This document shows, one piece after another, positions 17,323 through 26,884 of a DNA stretch of 54,121 nucleotides. The stretch's first letter is position 1; every line of letters starts with the position of its first letter. Below the pieces are notes generated by a model. The model worked only from the letters and a program-made list of their open reading frames with translations, was not told where the DNA came from and did not search any database. The DNA comes from an uncultured Pseudomonadota bacterium (GTDB lineage Bacteria; Pseudomonadota; Gammaproteobacteria; Steroidobacterales; Steroidobacteraceae): NCBI GenBank assembly GCA_903862885.1, contig CAIOZU010000013.1, positions 1-54,121 of the forward strand, given 5' to 3'. The translations under genes were made by a program, and so were the position numbers.

Positions 17323-19392
17323 ATGTACCGATTGCTGTGTGCTGCGTTGTGTTGGTCGCTGATGGGTCCGGTCAGCGTCTTGGCTGCCGAGCCTTCTACT
17401 GCTGTCCCTCCTTTGCCCGCTGGTTTGGATGTCAGTGCGATCGATCGCACCGTGGCGCCTGGCGATAATTTTTTTCTGTTTACGAATGGCAATTGGATTA
17501 AACAAGCCGAGATTCCGGCGGATCGCAGTTCAGCGGGCACGTGGGCTTCTTTATTCGATTTGACTGAGAAGCGTTTGGCGGATCTTATTCAAACAGCCGC
17601 TGGCAGTCCGGCACCTGCCGGCAGCGAGGCGCGCTTGTTGGGCGATTACTATCGCGCGTTCATGGATGAGCCCGGTATTGAGGCGCGCGGTTTAACTCCG
17701 CTTGATCAAACGCGCCATGATTTGTCTTTGATTCGTGATCGCCGCGCTTTGAGCGGCTACTTAGGTGGCACGCTGCGCGCCGATGTCGATGTGCTCAATG
17801 CCACAAAAATCTATACGAGCCACTTATTCGGCCTGTGGATCGCACAAGACCTCAATCATCCAGAGCGTTATGTGCCTTTCATTTTGCAGGGCGGTCTGGG
17901 CCTTCCGGATCGCGGTTACTATCTCGATGGTTCTCCGAAAATGGCTGCCATTCGTGTCGCCTATGCCGCGCATGTGGAGAAGATGTTGGGGTTGCTTGGT
18001 CTGGCGAATGCCAACGCGCGGGCGGCCAAAATCATTGCGCTGGAGCGACGAATTGCTCAAGTGCATTCGACGGTTGAGGTCACTCAAGATGTGCTGAAAG
18101 GCAATAACCGCTGGAACCGCAAAGACTTCAATCGTCGTGCGCCGGGTATTGATTGGGAGGTGCTGTGGACCGCCGCCCACCTGCCGCGTGAGCAGCAGGA
18201 ACTTATCGTTTGGCAGCCGGGTGCCGTTCAGGGCATTGCTAAGCTGGTCGCAAGCCAACCGATTGAGACCTGGAAAGATCTGCTGTTATTGCATGCCATG
18301 GAGAGCAGCAGTGCGGTGTTGCCAAAGAGCGTGGGTGATGAGCACTTTGCATTTTATGGCCACACCCTCAATGGTACGCCAGAACAGCGACCTCGCTGGA
18401 AGCGAGCGATTGCGAGTACCGATCAAGCCCTTGGTGATGCCGCTGGCAAGTTATACGCCGAGAAGTATTTTTCACCAGAAGCCAAAGCGCGTGTCGCTGC
18501 CATGGTGGAGCACATTCGGGCTGCTTTTAAAGAGCGCATTGATGCACTAGATTGGATGTCAGCGGCGACCAAAGCCAGTGCCAAAGCGAAGTTGGCAGTC
18601 ATTAGGGTTGGCGTGGGTTATCCCGATTCTTGGCGCGACTACACAGAGCTTAAGATTTCAAAAGACGATGCGTATGGTAATGAGCAGCGTGCCGAGTGGT
18701 TTGAGTACCGCTATCAATTAGCGAAATTGGGCAAAGCAGTCGATCGCTCAGAATGGGTGATGGAGCCACAGACGGTGAATGCGGTCAATTTGCCGGCCAT
18801 GAACGCGCTCAATTTCCCAGCCGCCGCATTACAGCCGCCGTTTTTTGATCCGAATGGCGACCCGGCACAAAACTATGGTGCGATCGGTACGATTATTGGT
18901 CATGAGATTTCGCACAGCTTTGATGATGAGGGAGCGATGTTTGACGAGGCAGGGCGATTACGTAACTGGTGGACTCCAGATGATTTAAAACACTTTAAGG
19001 CGGCGGGTGAGCGCTTAGTTGCTCAGTTTAATGCCTATCATCCTTTCCCAGATTTGGCTGTTAATGGCCAGCAAACTCTGAGTGAGAACATTGCTGATGT
19101 CGGCGGGCTGACCGCCAGTCTCGCTGCCTATCATGCGGAAGTAGGTGAGCACCGTGTCGATGTGGTGGCGGGCTTTACCGGCGATCAGCGATTCTTCTTA
19201 GGCTTTGCAAATAACTGGCGCGGTAAGTTCAGAGAACAGGCGCTTCGTAATCAGGTGCTCACAAACGGACATGCGCCGTCTGAATATCGGGCGAGCTCTG
19301 TGCGTAATATTGATGCGTGGTATCAGGCCTTTGAAGTGAAGCCAGGACAGACGCTTTATTTAGCTCCTGCTGAGCGGGTGCCGGTTTGGTAA
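17323..19392 (+). CDS. M13 family (neprilysin-like) metallopeptidase
   Basis: A 689-residue exported zinc endopeptidase of the PepO/neprilysin type. It has a signal peptide ending near SVLAAEP, the M13 N-terminal domain (DDFNFF-like start read as GDNFFLFTNGNWIK), NAVNLPAMNALNFPAAALQPPFF, then the zinc site HEISH (527-531) with the third ligand Glu588 in ENIADVGG. The C-terminus has the family YRASSVRNIDAWYQAF. Length is typical. It would cleave short peptides in the periplasm. AAGGAT precedes the ATG. A prolyl aminopeptidase gene follows 82 bases after its stop, suggesting linked peptide use. Confidence 0.94.
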   Translation: MYRLLCAALCWSLMGPVSVLAAEPSTAVPPLPAGLDVSAIDRTVAPGDNFFLFTNGNWIKQAEIPADRSSAGTWASLFDLTEKRLADLIQTAAGSPAPAGSEARLLGDYYRAFMDEPGIEARGLTPLDQTRHDLSLIRDRRALSGYLGGTLRADVDVLNATKIYTSHLFGLWIAQDLNHPERYVPFILQGGLGLPDRGYYLDGSPKMAAIRVAYAAHVEKMLGLLGLANANARAAKIIALERRIAQVHSTVEVTQDVLKGNNRWNRKDFNRRAPGIDWEVLWTAAHLPREQQELIVWQPGAVQGIAKLVASQPIETWKDLLLLHAMESSSAVLPKSVGDEHFAFYGHTLNGTPEQRPRWKRAIASTDQALGDAAGKLYAEKYFSPEAKARVAAMVEHIRAAFKERIDALDWMSAATKASAKAKLAVIRVGVGYPDSWRDYTELKISKDDAYGNEQRAEWFEYRYQLAKLGKAVDRSEWVMEPQTVNAVNLPAMNALNFPAAALQPPFFDPNGDPAQNYGAIGTIIGHEISHSFDDEGAMFDEAGRLRNWWTPDDLKHFKAAGERLVAQFNAYHPFPDLAVNGQQTLSENIADVGGLTASLAAYHAEVGEHRVDVVAGFTGDQRFFLGFANNWRGKFREQALRNQVLTNGHAPSEYRASSVRNIDAWYQAFEVKPGQTLYLAPAERVPVW

Positions 19393-19474
19393 TTGGCTAG
19401 GGGCTTTGTCAGCGCAGTACCTGACGCGGCAGGGGCGAGCGAGTAAACTGAGTTGCTCATCTTTGGAGACAACT

Positions 19475-20458
19475 ATGGCAGATCGAAACCCTGAGTCGTC
19501 GACACGCCGCGGGCTTTATCCCTCGATTCAGCCATACCGGACAGGACGTCTTTCCGTATCCTCGCATCACGAACTGTACTTTGAGGAAAGCGGCAACCCA
19601 GCCGGTAAACCCGTGGTGTTCGTGCATGGTGGCCCGGGTGGTGGGACCAATGGCCAAATGCGCCAATTCTTCGATCCCAAGCGCTATCGCATTGTCTTGT
19701 TTGATCAGCGCGGCTGTGGACACAGCACGCCCCATGCGAGTCTCATAGAGAACACCACGTGGCACTTGGTCGAGGACATGGAGTCACTGCGCGTTCACTT
19801 AGGTATTGAGCGCTGGCAGGTATTTGGTGGGTCTTGGGGATCAACGTTGGGTCTTGCATATGCCCAAACGCATCCTGAGCGAGTGACTGAGCTCATTTTG
19901 CGTGGCATTTTCTTGTTACGCCGATCCGAGATCGAGTGGTTTTATCAAAACCCCTATGGGGCGGGCTCTTTGTTCCCTGACCTTTGGGAACAATATGTCG
20001 CACCGATTCCGGTCGCAGAGCGCGGCGATATGGTGGCGGCCTACTATCAGCGCCTGACCAGCAGCGACCCCGATACGTTGCTGTCTGCTGCGAAGGCTTG
20101 GTCAATCTGGGAAGGGGCGACGAGCCACCTGCATTTGAATACAGACTATGTGGCCACTTTCGGTGATGCCGACTTTGCCGCCGCGTTTGCGCGCATCGAA
20201 TGCCACTATTTCATTAATAGAGGCTTCTTACAGACGGACGCTCAGTTGCTTGAGAATGCCAGCCGCTTAAAGGCGATTCCGGGTGTGATTGTGCAGGGTC
20301 GTTACGATGTGATTTGTCCAATGACCAGTGCCTGGGACTTGCATCGGGCATGGCCGGAGGCGCTCTTTAAGGTAGTCCCCGATGCGGGGCACTCGGCGTT
20401 TGAGCCAGGCACCATCCATGAGCTGGTCAGCGCCACGGATCGGTTCAGCGCTGCCTAA
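19475..20458 (+). CDS. pip: Prolyl aminopeptidase
   Basis: A 327-residue alpha/beta-hydrolase that removes N-terminal proline from peptides. It carries the oxyanion motif HGGPGGG, FDQRGCGHSTPH, the nucleophile elbow GGSWGS with Ser120, the cap-domain feature WSIWEG, and C-terminal Asp/His positions in GRYDVICP and DAGHSAFEPG. Length and motifs match family S33. The ATG at 19475 has GGAGA upstream. It probably completes peptide breakdown begun by the M13 enzyme upstream, though in the cytoplasm. Confidence 0.94.
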   Translation: MADRNPESSTRRGLYPSIQPYRTGRLSVSSHHELYFEESGNPAGKPVVFVHGGPGGGTNGQMRQFFDPKRYRIVLFDQRGCGHSTPHASLIENTTWHLVEDMESLRVHLGIERWQVFGGSWGSTLGLAYAQTHPERVTELILRGIFLLRRSEIEWFYQNPYGAGSLFPDLWEQYVAPIPVAERGDMVAAYYQRLTSSDPDTLLSAAKAWSIWEGATSHLHLNTDYVATFGDADFAAAFARIECHYFINRGFLQTDAQLLENASRLKAIPGVIVQGRYDVICPMTSAWDLHRAWPEALFKVVPDAGHSAFEPGTIHELVSATDRFSAA

Positions 20459-20565
20459 ATGGGCGCTCAGTGGCGCTAAAGTGCAACGCGCTGATTAATT
20501 GGTGCATCGCAATATCTTCGGTTGCGTGTAGGACAAAGCCCTCACAAAGCTGCTAGGCTCGATGA

Positions 20566-21627
20566 ATGAGTACATCCGCACCGAATCGAAAAGCCCTACT
20601 GGCCTCTGTCGCTATGCACGGCACCGTCCAGCCGCTCCTGCTGGCTTTCGCAGACCTCCTAGCGTTTGGTCTCGCCTCGGCCTTTACCTTACTGATCACT
20701 TCGGTGCTCCTTAAAGTGCTGGGTAGCTTTTTGATCGCGGGCACCATTGTTCGCCTGTTTCTCATTGGACATGATGCGTGTCATGGCAGTTACTTCGCGA
20801 ATAAAACACTGAATCATCTAGTGGGTCGATTGGTGTTTCTGCCTTCAATGACCGCTTTTAGTTTATGGGATGTTGGTCATAACGTGGCTCACCATGGCTT
20901 TAATAACTTGAAGGGCCGTGATCAGGTGTGGACCCCTTTGTCGAAAGCCGAGTTCGATGAGATGGGACCCATTCGCCAGTCGATGGAGCGCTTGTATCGC
21001 TCAGGCTTTGGTTGCGGTGCGTATTACTTTTTAGAGTTGTGGTGGAAAAAGCTGTATTTTGCGAGTCGTAAGCAAATAGGCTCTGGCCGTATCCAGTATA
21101 AAATCGATAGCGTCATTGTTACGGTTGGGATGATCGCCTGGTGTACGGGGGTGGTGCTGGTGGCACAACACACTCACCAATCCATTGGGCTACTCCTCAC
21201 ACTGGCGGTGCTGCTGCCTTTCCTTTTATGGAACTGCATCATGGGCTTCGTGGTGTTTGTGCATCACACACACCCCACCATTGCTTGGTTTCAGAACCGA
21301 CATGACTGGCAAGCCGCACGCGCGTATCTGACGTCCACCGCTAATGTGCGCTTACCATTTGGTTTGGATTGGTTGATGCATGGGATTATGGAACATAACG
21401 CGCACCATGTGAATCCGCGCATTGCCATGTTTGGTCTGCGCGGTGCACAGCGGCTGCTCAAAGACAGTCATTTCACTGAAGTGCTGAGCTATCGCTTAAA
21501 CTGGGCGCTGTACAAAGAATGTGTTGAGCGCTGCAAGCTGTATGACTACGCCAATCATTGCTGGCTTAACTGGCGCGGTGATGTGACCGCGCGGGCAACC
21601 ATACCCTTGCAGGCCGTCAGCGTCTAG
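20566..21627 (+). CDS. Membrane fatty acid desaturase
   Basis: A 353-residue membrane di-iron enzyme. Three histidine boxes are visible: GHDACHG (69-73), HNVAHHG (105-110) and HNAHH (277-281), with HHTHP between hydrophobic spans. Its layout is that of the DesA/Delta-12-like or ketolase-like desaturases. It would introduce a double bond in acyl lipids; position specificity is not readable. The start ATG at 20566 has AGG upstream. The next gene is lpxD, so lipid metabolism is a shared theme but a common transcript is not proven. Confidence 0.88.
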   Translation: MSTSAPNRKALLASVAMHGTVQPLLLAFADLLAFGLASAFTLLITSVLLKVLGSFLIAGTIVRLFLIGHDACHGSYFANKTLNHLVGRLVFLPSMTAFSLWDVGHNVAHHGFNNLKGRDQVWTPLSKAEFDEMGPIRQSMERLYRSGFGCGAYYFLELWWKKLYFASRKQIGSGRIQYKIDSVIVTVGMIAWCTGVVLVAQHTHQSIGLLLTLAVLLPFLLWNCIMGFVVFVHHTHPTIAWFQNRHDWQAARAYLTSTANVRLPFGLDWLMHGIMEHNAHHVNPRIAMFGLRGAQRLLKDSHFTEVLSYRLNWALYKECVERCKLYDYANHCWLNWRGDVTARATIPLQAVSV

Positions 21628-21659
21628 CAGACGGGATCGCGCGCTTGGGGTGACACATT

Positions 21660-21675
21660 TTGCGCCTTGGCGCAA
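21660..21675. repeat. Perfect inverted repeat before lpxD
   Basis: TTGCGCC and GGCGCAA are separated by two bases. There is no T-run on either exit side, so this is more likely an operator or mRNA hairpin than a terminator. It lies 54 bases upstream of the lpxD start. Confidence 0.35.
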
Positions 21676-21728
21676 TCCGCGCCACTCACGTATCCTTGAG
21701 GCGTCAGACACGCCTAGGATCTAGCTCC

Positions 21729-22769
21729 ATGCTCACCGCGCGCGCCATTCTCGGTCAATATCCCAATGCCTTTACTCACCTCGCTGGCGACCTGGAGTTG
21801 TCGGCTACTCACTGCCGGAGTGCCGATGAGGCACAAAAAGGCTCGCTGGTGTTTGTGAGTCAACTGGGTCAGTTGGCTGCCGTTCTCGCTTGCCAACCGG
21901 CCATTGTGGTGGTCGATGCGGCGCTTGCAGCTGCCGTGCCCACCTCGCTGGATTTTCCCTGCTGCTTTTTGCAGGCAGGGCAGGTTCGCGCGGCCATGGG
22001 CCTGTTGTTGCAACACTTTGATGGGAAGTCGGAGCGCTTTAGCCAATGGGGCGACCAACACCCCACGGCGGTGGTGCATTCGACGGCGGTGATCGGTCAG
22101 CGGGTGTTACTCGGTCCCTACTGCGTGATCGGTGCCCGGGCTGTGCTGGGTGATGATTGTCGGGTCGGCGCACACACAGTGATTGAAAACGATGTCGTGG
22201 TGGGTCCGGGATCTACTTTGCACCCACAGGTCTTTATTGGTGCGCGCTGTGAGTTGGGTGCGCGCTGTGAGGTGCACCCGCACACGACGGTCGGCAGTGA
22301 TGGTTTCGCCTACAGCAGAGAGGCAAATGGCAAGCCGGTTAAGATTGCTCAAGTCGGTATTGTAAGGATCGGTGATGATGTCGAGATCGGGGGTAATTGC
22401 TCCATCGATCGAGCAACCTTGACTGCCACGGTGATTCGATCCGGTAGCAAACTCGATAATTTGTGTCATATCGCCCATAACTGTGATTTGGGCGAAAACG
22501 GCTTCTATACGGCCGGGTTCATGATGGCGGGCTCGACACGCATCGGAAAGAACTTTGTGACCGGCGGCAACTCGGTCGTCGCGGGGCATTTGACGATTGC
22601 CGATAACGTGGAGCTCGCGGGTCGCTCTACGGTCACCAACGACGTCAAAGAGAGCGGTCAGTATGGGGGTTATCCCTTGCAGCCTCTTCGCGACGCGCTT
22701 AAGACGCTAGTGAGTTTGGGTAAACTCAATGAGATGCGGAAAAAACTAAACGCTCTGGCGAAGCGTTAA
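21729..22769 (+). CDS. lpxD: UDP-3-O-acylglucosamine N-acyltransferase
   Basis: A 346-residue left-handed beta-helix acyltransferase for lipid A. The N-terminal uridine-binding domain is followed by hexapeptide repeats (VIGQRVLLGPYCVIGARAVL onward). The catalytic His region is HIAHNC, and the C-terminal helix starts after GGYPLQP. Length equals the family's (E. coli 341). It is not next to lpxA, fabZ or bamA here, so it may be a second copy; a search for another lpxD in the genome would settle that. The ATG at 21729 gives the family N-terminus. A hairpin CGAAGC/GCTTCG encloses the stop codon. Confidence 0.92.
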   Translation: MLTARAILGQYPNAFTHLAGDLELSATHCRSADEAQKGSLVFVSQLGQLAAVLACQPAIVVVDAALAAAVPTSLDFPCCFLQAGQVRAAMGLLLQHFDGKSERFSQWGDQHPTAVVHSTAVIGQRVLLGPYCVIGARAVLGDDCRVGAHTVIENDVVVGPGSTLHPQVFIGARCELGARCEVHPHTTVGSDGFAYSREANGKPVKIAQVGIVRIGDDVEIGGNCSIDRATLTATVIRSGSKLDNLCHIAHNCDLGENGFYTAGFMMAGSTRIGKNFVTGGNSVVAGHLTIADNVELAGRSTVTNDVKESGQYGGYPLQPLRDALKTLVSLGKLNEMRKKLNALAKR

Positions 22770-22793
22770 GCTTCGATTCAGACGGCGATCGGC

Positions 22794-24398
22794 TCAGGGG
22801 CTTCGTGGCGCGAGACTCCGCTGGCCATCAGCGATCAAGCTCGTCATGGATAAAGTGCGCGAGGAGGCTAATATTTGCCTCACTAAAGGCACATAGTCGG
22901 TGCGTCTCAACATCCAAAGGGCGAAGGGTTGGCTTGGATCCAGCGGATCCAAATAAGCCCCATTCAGCCGAATTTCAAAGTGCAGGTGATTGCCGGTCGA
23001 TAAACCGGTTGAACCCACATAGCCAATCTCCGTGCCGCGATGCACTTCAGCGCCTGTCCAGGTGTTGGTCGCAAACCCATTGAGATGCCCGTAGTGGGTC
23101 GTATAGCCGCCGGGATGCTCGATGATGATGAGATTGCCATAGCCACCATAAGGTCCGGCAAAGATCACCCGACCATCTGCCACGCTGACTACCGGCGTGT
23201 TGCGTGGCGCTGCAAAATCAACGCCAATATGATTCTCAGCGCGAAGCTCCGTGTGACTCACCACTTTGTGGTGCGCTTTGGTTTTAGGTGACTTAACGCG
23301 CAGTAGCACGGTGGATGCCCCCACGCCACGTGACACATGGGTGAATATCACGGGATTAATCCAAAACTGCCGCTCAAACGATTCACCGCCCGGGGTAAAA
23401 AAACCACCGGGTAAGCCCGGACGCGCGAGCCAGAGTGCTTGATCAAGGGTTTTCCACGTGCGTTGATCGACCAGTTCGACGCTGGAGAGGTGGGCGGGAC
23501 GGGTTGCGGTGGATTCCGTATAGATAATACGCACGCGGCAGTTGTCGCCATCGGTGCAGCTGGCGGTATCGGCCATGGTGGTACTTAAAATAGCGACTTC
23601 AAAGCCGAGATCGGTGGGTATATGCGGCGGCGTGAGTTCCTCGCTTAAGCTGATGTCACGCAGCGGAAAGGAGGTGACTTTAGCAGGGCTTGTGCGTATC
23701 GGTGCGGTTTCGAATTCAAAATGGTAACTATCGAGCTGCTCATCGACGGCGAAGGTGTAAATTCCGGTGAGTGTGGCGTTGGGCTCAGTGACGGCAATAG
23801 ACAGTGCTAAGGGTTCATTGAGTGGATTCACTAGCAAGGCGTAAGGCACGCACGGAGCCGTCGTTTTAAGTACCTCGGGTGCTTCGCGGGCAATGACCCG
23901 GCGCAGTTCATCATTGTTGATCCCGATGGTGGTCAGTAGATCGTCACTGACAGCTGACGTGGCGGCGCACCCCCAGCGCGGACTGAAATCGTCCGCCTCG
24001 AAACGCGGCTCCCCTTCGGGTTTAGCACGCGGTGTGTGGCCGCGCACATGCACTAACTTAATGCCTTTGCTGGTTTTAAGCGATCCGTGGCTGCTGTCGT
24101 GTGCGTGCTTGCCAGTGCTGGTGTGCTGCTTCGCATGCAGTGCTGGTGTGGGCGTGCTGTGCGTACCTGCGCCGTGTTTGCTCGTTGAGTGGGTGCCCGT
24201 TGCCTGATGGGTGCCGTGATGACGAGGCGTCGTTGAGGTGCTTGTGGGGGTGCTCGCGGGGGGTTCGGCGCGGGTGGGTGCGATGCGGAGTAGGATAGCC
24301 AGGCACAGCGCGCTAATGAGCATCCACGGTATGCGGGATAGGTGCCACCCGTCACGGCATGGCATGGGAGCAGGGATGGATGCGACCACTAGCCGCAC
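22794..24398 (-). CDS. M23 family peptidase with His-rich linker
   Basis: A 534-residue exported peptidase. A hydrophobic signal segment (MLISALCLAILLRI) is followed by a His/Thr/Ser-rich low-complexity region (about 45-115), a middle domain, and a C-terminal LytM/M23 domain. That domain has the zinc ligands in HIGVDFAAP and HLHFEI and the fold motif YGNLIIIEHPGGYTTHYGHL. M23 enzymes cut peptidoglycan cross-bridges or activate amidases. The start may be a GTG at 24398 or an ATG at 24365; both keep the signal segment. It converges on lpxD with a 24-base gap. Confidence 0.88.
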   Translation of the reverse strand: MRLVVASIPAPMPCRDGWHLSRIPWMLISALCLAILLRIAPTRAEPPASTPTSTSTTPRHHGTHQATGTHSTSKHGAGTHSTPTPALHAKQHTSTGKHAHDSSHGSLKTSKGIKLVHVRGHTPRAKPEGEPRFEADDFSPRWGCAATSAVSDDLLTTIGINNDELRRVIAREAPEVLKTTAPCVPYALLVNPLNEPLALSIAVTEPNATLTGIYTFAVDEQLDSYHFEFETAPIRTSPAKVTSFPLRDISLSEELTPPHIPTDLGFEVAILSTTMADTASCTDGDNCRVRIIYTESTATRPAHLSSVELVDQRTWKTLDQALWLARPGLPGGFFTPGGESFERQFWINPVIFTHVSRGVGASTVLLRVKSPKTKAHHKVVSHTELRAENHIGVDFAAPRNTPVVSVADGRVIFAGPYGGYGNLIIIEHPGGYTTHYGHLNGFATNTWTGAEVHRGTEIGYVGSTGLSTGNHLHFEIRLNGAYLDPLDPSQPFALWMLRRTDYVPLVRQILASSRTLSMTSLIADGQRSLAPRSP

Positions 24399-24675
24399 CG
24401 TGCCACCGCCGGCCGTTGGATAGCCTTCCGCGTAGCGATCGCTCGAATCAGATCATCGTTCAGCCGATTCACCTGCTCTCCCGCTGCGCACTCTAGGCTG
24501 CATTGAGTATCAGCGTACATTGTAGCGCGCCACAGCCCTGAAGCGATCGCACCCGGTGCGTGACGTGGCGACAGGGGCTGTCGATAAGGCCGCCATTATT
24601 CTATAAAAAAATACGGATTTTTTCTTATCACATGCGGTCATGAGGGGATGATCGATCGGTGCTCGTGACATAAGC
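24399..24675. other. Intergenic region with AT-only hairpin
   Basis: No gene is supported here. Bases 24606-24623 form a perfect inverted repeat of AAAAAAT and ATTTTTT around a 4-base loop, about 53 bases beyond the aldolase stop on the minus strand. It might act as a weak bidirectional terminator, but the stem has no G-C pairs. The rest may hold the promoter of the M23 gene. Confidence 0.3.
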
Positions 24676-25428
24676 TTAATTTTCGTAGCCAGGATTGGTC
24701 TGATCAAGCAGTAATTTGAGGTCGCGAAAGTGAGCGAAGGCCATGCCTCGGTAATCATCCCAGTCGCTGGCCGTTTTGACAGCAAGCGCGTCGGATAAAA
24801 CGTGTAAGGGTCGTCCGGTTGAGTAGGCCAGTACCAGCGTTTGGCAGGCGCGCTCTAGGTAGTAGAGCTCTTCAAAAGCTTCAGCCACGGATGCTCCCGT
24901 GACCAGTACGCCGTGATTGCCCATGAGCATGCAGCGGTGCTCGCCTAAGGCATGCGCCAGTCGATCACCTTCGGCGTGATCATCGGCAATGCCGGAATAG
25001 CCTTGGTCAATCGCGAGGCGATTAAAAAAACGGGCCGTGCATTGCTCGATGGGTAATAAGGTGGGATCCGCTAAGCCCGCGAGCGCAGTCGCATAGGGCG
25101 TGTGGAGGTGCAGTACCACGCGTGCGCGTGGCTTCATCGCATGGATGCGTCCGTGGATACACCAAGCAGACGGGTCAGGGGCGTGTGGGCGCTGGAGCGT
25201 GTCCGGATCACGGCTGTCCAACAACAACAGATCACTGGCCTTAATGAGTGCAAAATGCATCCAACGAGGATTCAGTAAAAATTGGTGGCCGTCGCTGGAC
25301 ACAGCGGCACTGAAATGATTGCCGACCGATTCATGCCAGCCCCACTGCGCTGCGATGCGAAAGGCCGCCGCTAAATCCACCCGTTGCTGCCACAGGACGG
25401 AATCACGCGAGTCTGAGGCTTGGATCAT
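24676..25428 (-). CDS. Class II aldolase/adducin family protein
   Basis: A 250-residue protein of the zinc-dependent aldolase/epimerase fold. The ligand pattern appears as VLHLHTPYATAL (HxH-type pair), NHGVLVTGASVAEAFEELYYLERAC, and SAWCIHGRIH. It could act as an aldolase or decarboxylase on a small hydroxy acid; the substrate is unknown. The ATG at 25428 has GGAGCG upstream and gives normal length; a longer frame reaches 25503 inside the SDR gene. It lies 26 bases after the SDR gene, so the two likely form an operon. Confidence 0.87.
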   Translation of the reverse strand: MIQASDSRDSVLWQQRVDLAAAFRIAAQWGWHESVGNHFSAAVSSDGHQFLLNPRWMHFALIKASDLLLLDSRDPDTLQRPHAPDPSAWCIHGRIHAMKPRARVVLHLHTPYATALAGLADPTLLPIEQCTARFFNRLAIDQGYSGIADDHAEGDRLAHALGEHRCMLMGNHGVLVTGASVAEAFEELYYLERACQTLVLAYSTGRPLHVLSDALAVKTASDWDDYRGMAFAHFRDLKLLLDQTNPGYEN

Positions 25429-25454
25429 GGTGCGCTCCGGGGTGGACTGACAGC

Positions 25455-26252
25455 TTAAGGTAAGTCGGGGAACAGTTTCCACGCCCCCACGGCGTCGAGC
25501 CAAGGTTGGGAGGGATAGTCGGTGATGGTCATGCCGCCATCGACGATCAGCGTCTGCCCCGTAATAAAACTAGCGTCGTCGGAGGCTAGAAACAGCGCCG
25601 CCCGGGCGATTTCATCGGGTGTGCCCATGCGCGACAGAAGAGAGGCGGCGCGGGCAACCTCCGGATGCCCTGCCGTGACCTCGGTGGCGATCCAACCCGG
25701 TGAGATGCCATTCGCTCGAATACCAAAAGGGGCGCCCTGTACCGCAAGAGACCGAGTCAGTGCTTCGACTGCCGCTTTCGCGATGCCGTAATTACCCCAG
25801 GTACCATGGAGCGCGGCGGTCGAAGAAATATTGACGATGCTGCCACCGCCACGGGCTTTGAGGACCGGCAGGGCGTAGGCGCCGACGTGGTACGCGGCAT
25901 GCAAATTGGAGTGCATCAGCTTTTTCAATCGCTCGGCGGGCCCATCGGAGACTTCGATGGAGGATCGGCGTGTGCCGGCACCTGCATTGTTAATGACAAT
26001 ATCGATCCCACCAAAACGGTGCACCACCTGTTCTATGACTTGAGCCGCCTGTGCTTCATGGCCCAAGTCCGCTGCGATGAATAGCGCATCGGCGCCTAAG
26101 GCCGCAAGCTCCACCAACACATGCTGACCTTTATCTGGGTCACGTCCGGTGATCGCCACCCGCGCTCCTTCCGTGGCCGCACGCAGTGCAATCCCACGGC
26201 CGATACCGGAGTTGCCGCCGGTTACCAGGACAACCTTTTCTGATAACGGCAT
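25455..26252 (-). CDS. Short-chain dehydrogenase/reductase (SDR)
   Basis: A 265-residue classical SDR. Visible are the cofactor motif TGGNSGIGRG, the NNAGAG motif, the catalytic Ser (NISST) and YGIAK (Tyr-x-x-x-Lys), and the C-terminal SFITGQTLIVDGG. It oxidises or reduces a hydroxyl/carbonyl with NAD(P). It is the first gene of a pair with the class II aldolase, which suggests a shared catabolic step on a sugar-like or hydroxy-acid substrate. Confidence 0.92.
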   Translation of the reverse strand: MPLSEKVVLVTGGNSGIGRGIALRAATEGARVAITGRDPDKGQHVLVELAALGADALFIAADLGHEAQAAQVIEQVVHRFGGIDIVINNAGAGTRRSSIEVSDGPAERLKKLMHSNLHAAYHVGAYALPVLKARGGGSIVNISSTAALHGTWGNYGIAKAAVEALTRSLAVQGAPFGIRANGISPGWIATEVTAGHPEVARAASLLSRMGTPDEIARAALFLASDDASFITGQTLIVDGGMTITDYPSQPWLDAVGAWKLFPDLP

Positions 26253-26432
26253 GGCGAGTGGATCTCCAAGTTCAATCCATAGTGGGGCGCGTTACGCGAT
26301 GATCGTAAAGCCAGTATAAGGGGCGCCAAAGAGCATGAGCGCTATTTTGGAGGTCGGCGATACCGCGTCGCGCTCTCGTCCAACGAATAGTGGGTTCTGG
26401 TATTGCGCGGTGTGCACAGACGGTCTATTTTA

Positions 26433-26451
26433 TTAATCCCTTCTGGATTAA
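26433..26451. repeat. Inverted repeat upstream of small exported-protein gene
   Basis: TTAATCC and GGATTAA are separated by five bases. The repeat ends 12 bases before the GTG start at 26464, where a ribosome site would be expected but none is seen. It may be an operator or a translation-controlling hairpin. Confidence 0.35.
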
Positions 26452-26463
26452 ATCAGTCATCAC

Positions 26464-26787
26464 GTGACCATCAAAAAATTCGTGCTGATCATCGTGGCCT
26501 TAACGGCCTTGATATTCTGCGGGATGTATTTATCGCAGCCCGTCGTATCGCCGCGTGTTGGCGCAGGATCCGTTATAAATCAGGCGGGTGGGGTGCATCA
26601 GCCTGGGACGGGCGGTGAGGGCGGGGTTGCGTCTGATCCGCCGGCTGCCGCCAGAGCCCTGCCGGGCGCCTCAGGTGCGGCGGCGACCATCAAATTGGTG
26701 CCCGACCAGCTCGCCCCTAATGAGCGGCGCACCAAGTGGGGTCTAGTGACCTTACCGGCCGCACCCGAGAGCAGTTCGTCTCAGTAA
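26464..26787 (+). CDS. Small hypothetical membrane-anchored protein
   Basis: A 107-residue frame with a basic start (MTIKKF), one hydrophobic segment (VLIIVALTALIFCGMYL) and a Gly/Ala/Pro-rich remainder. It may be an inner-membrane anchor or an uncleaved signal. I recognise no family. Start is a GTG without an evident ribosome site; the composition and signal segment argue that it is real. It stands between two minus-strand units. Confidence 0.5.
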   Translation: MTIKKFVLIIVALTALIFCGMYLSQPVVSPRVGAGSVINQAGGVHQPGTGGEGGVASDPPAAARALPGASGAAATIKLVPDQLAPNERRTKWGLVTLPAAPESSSSQ

Positions 26788-26884
26788 ACGTTGCTCGATC
26801 ACGACCGATGCGTGTTGATGACGGATCAAGCACCCCATCGCCTGACCGGGTGCCTACACCGAGCCTTTAGTGGTCGAGACGATC

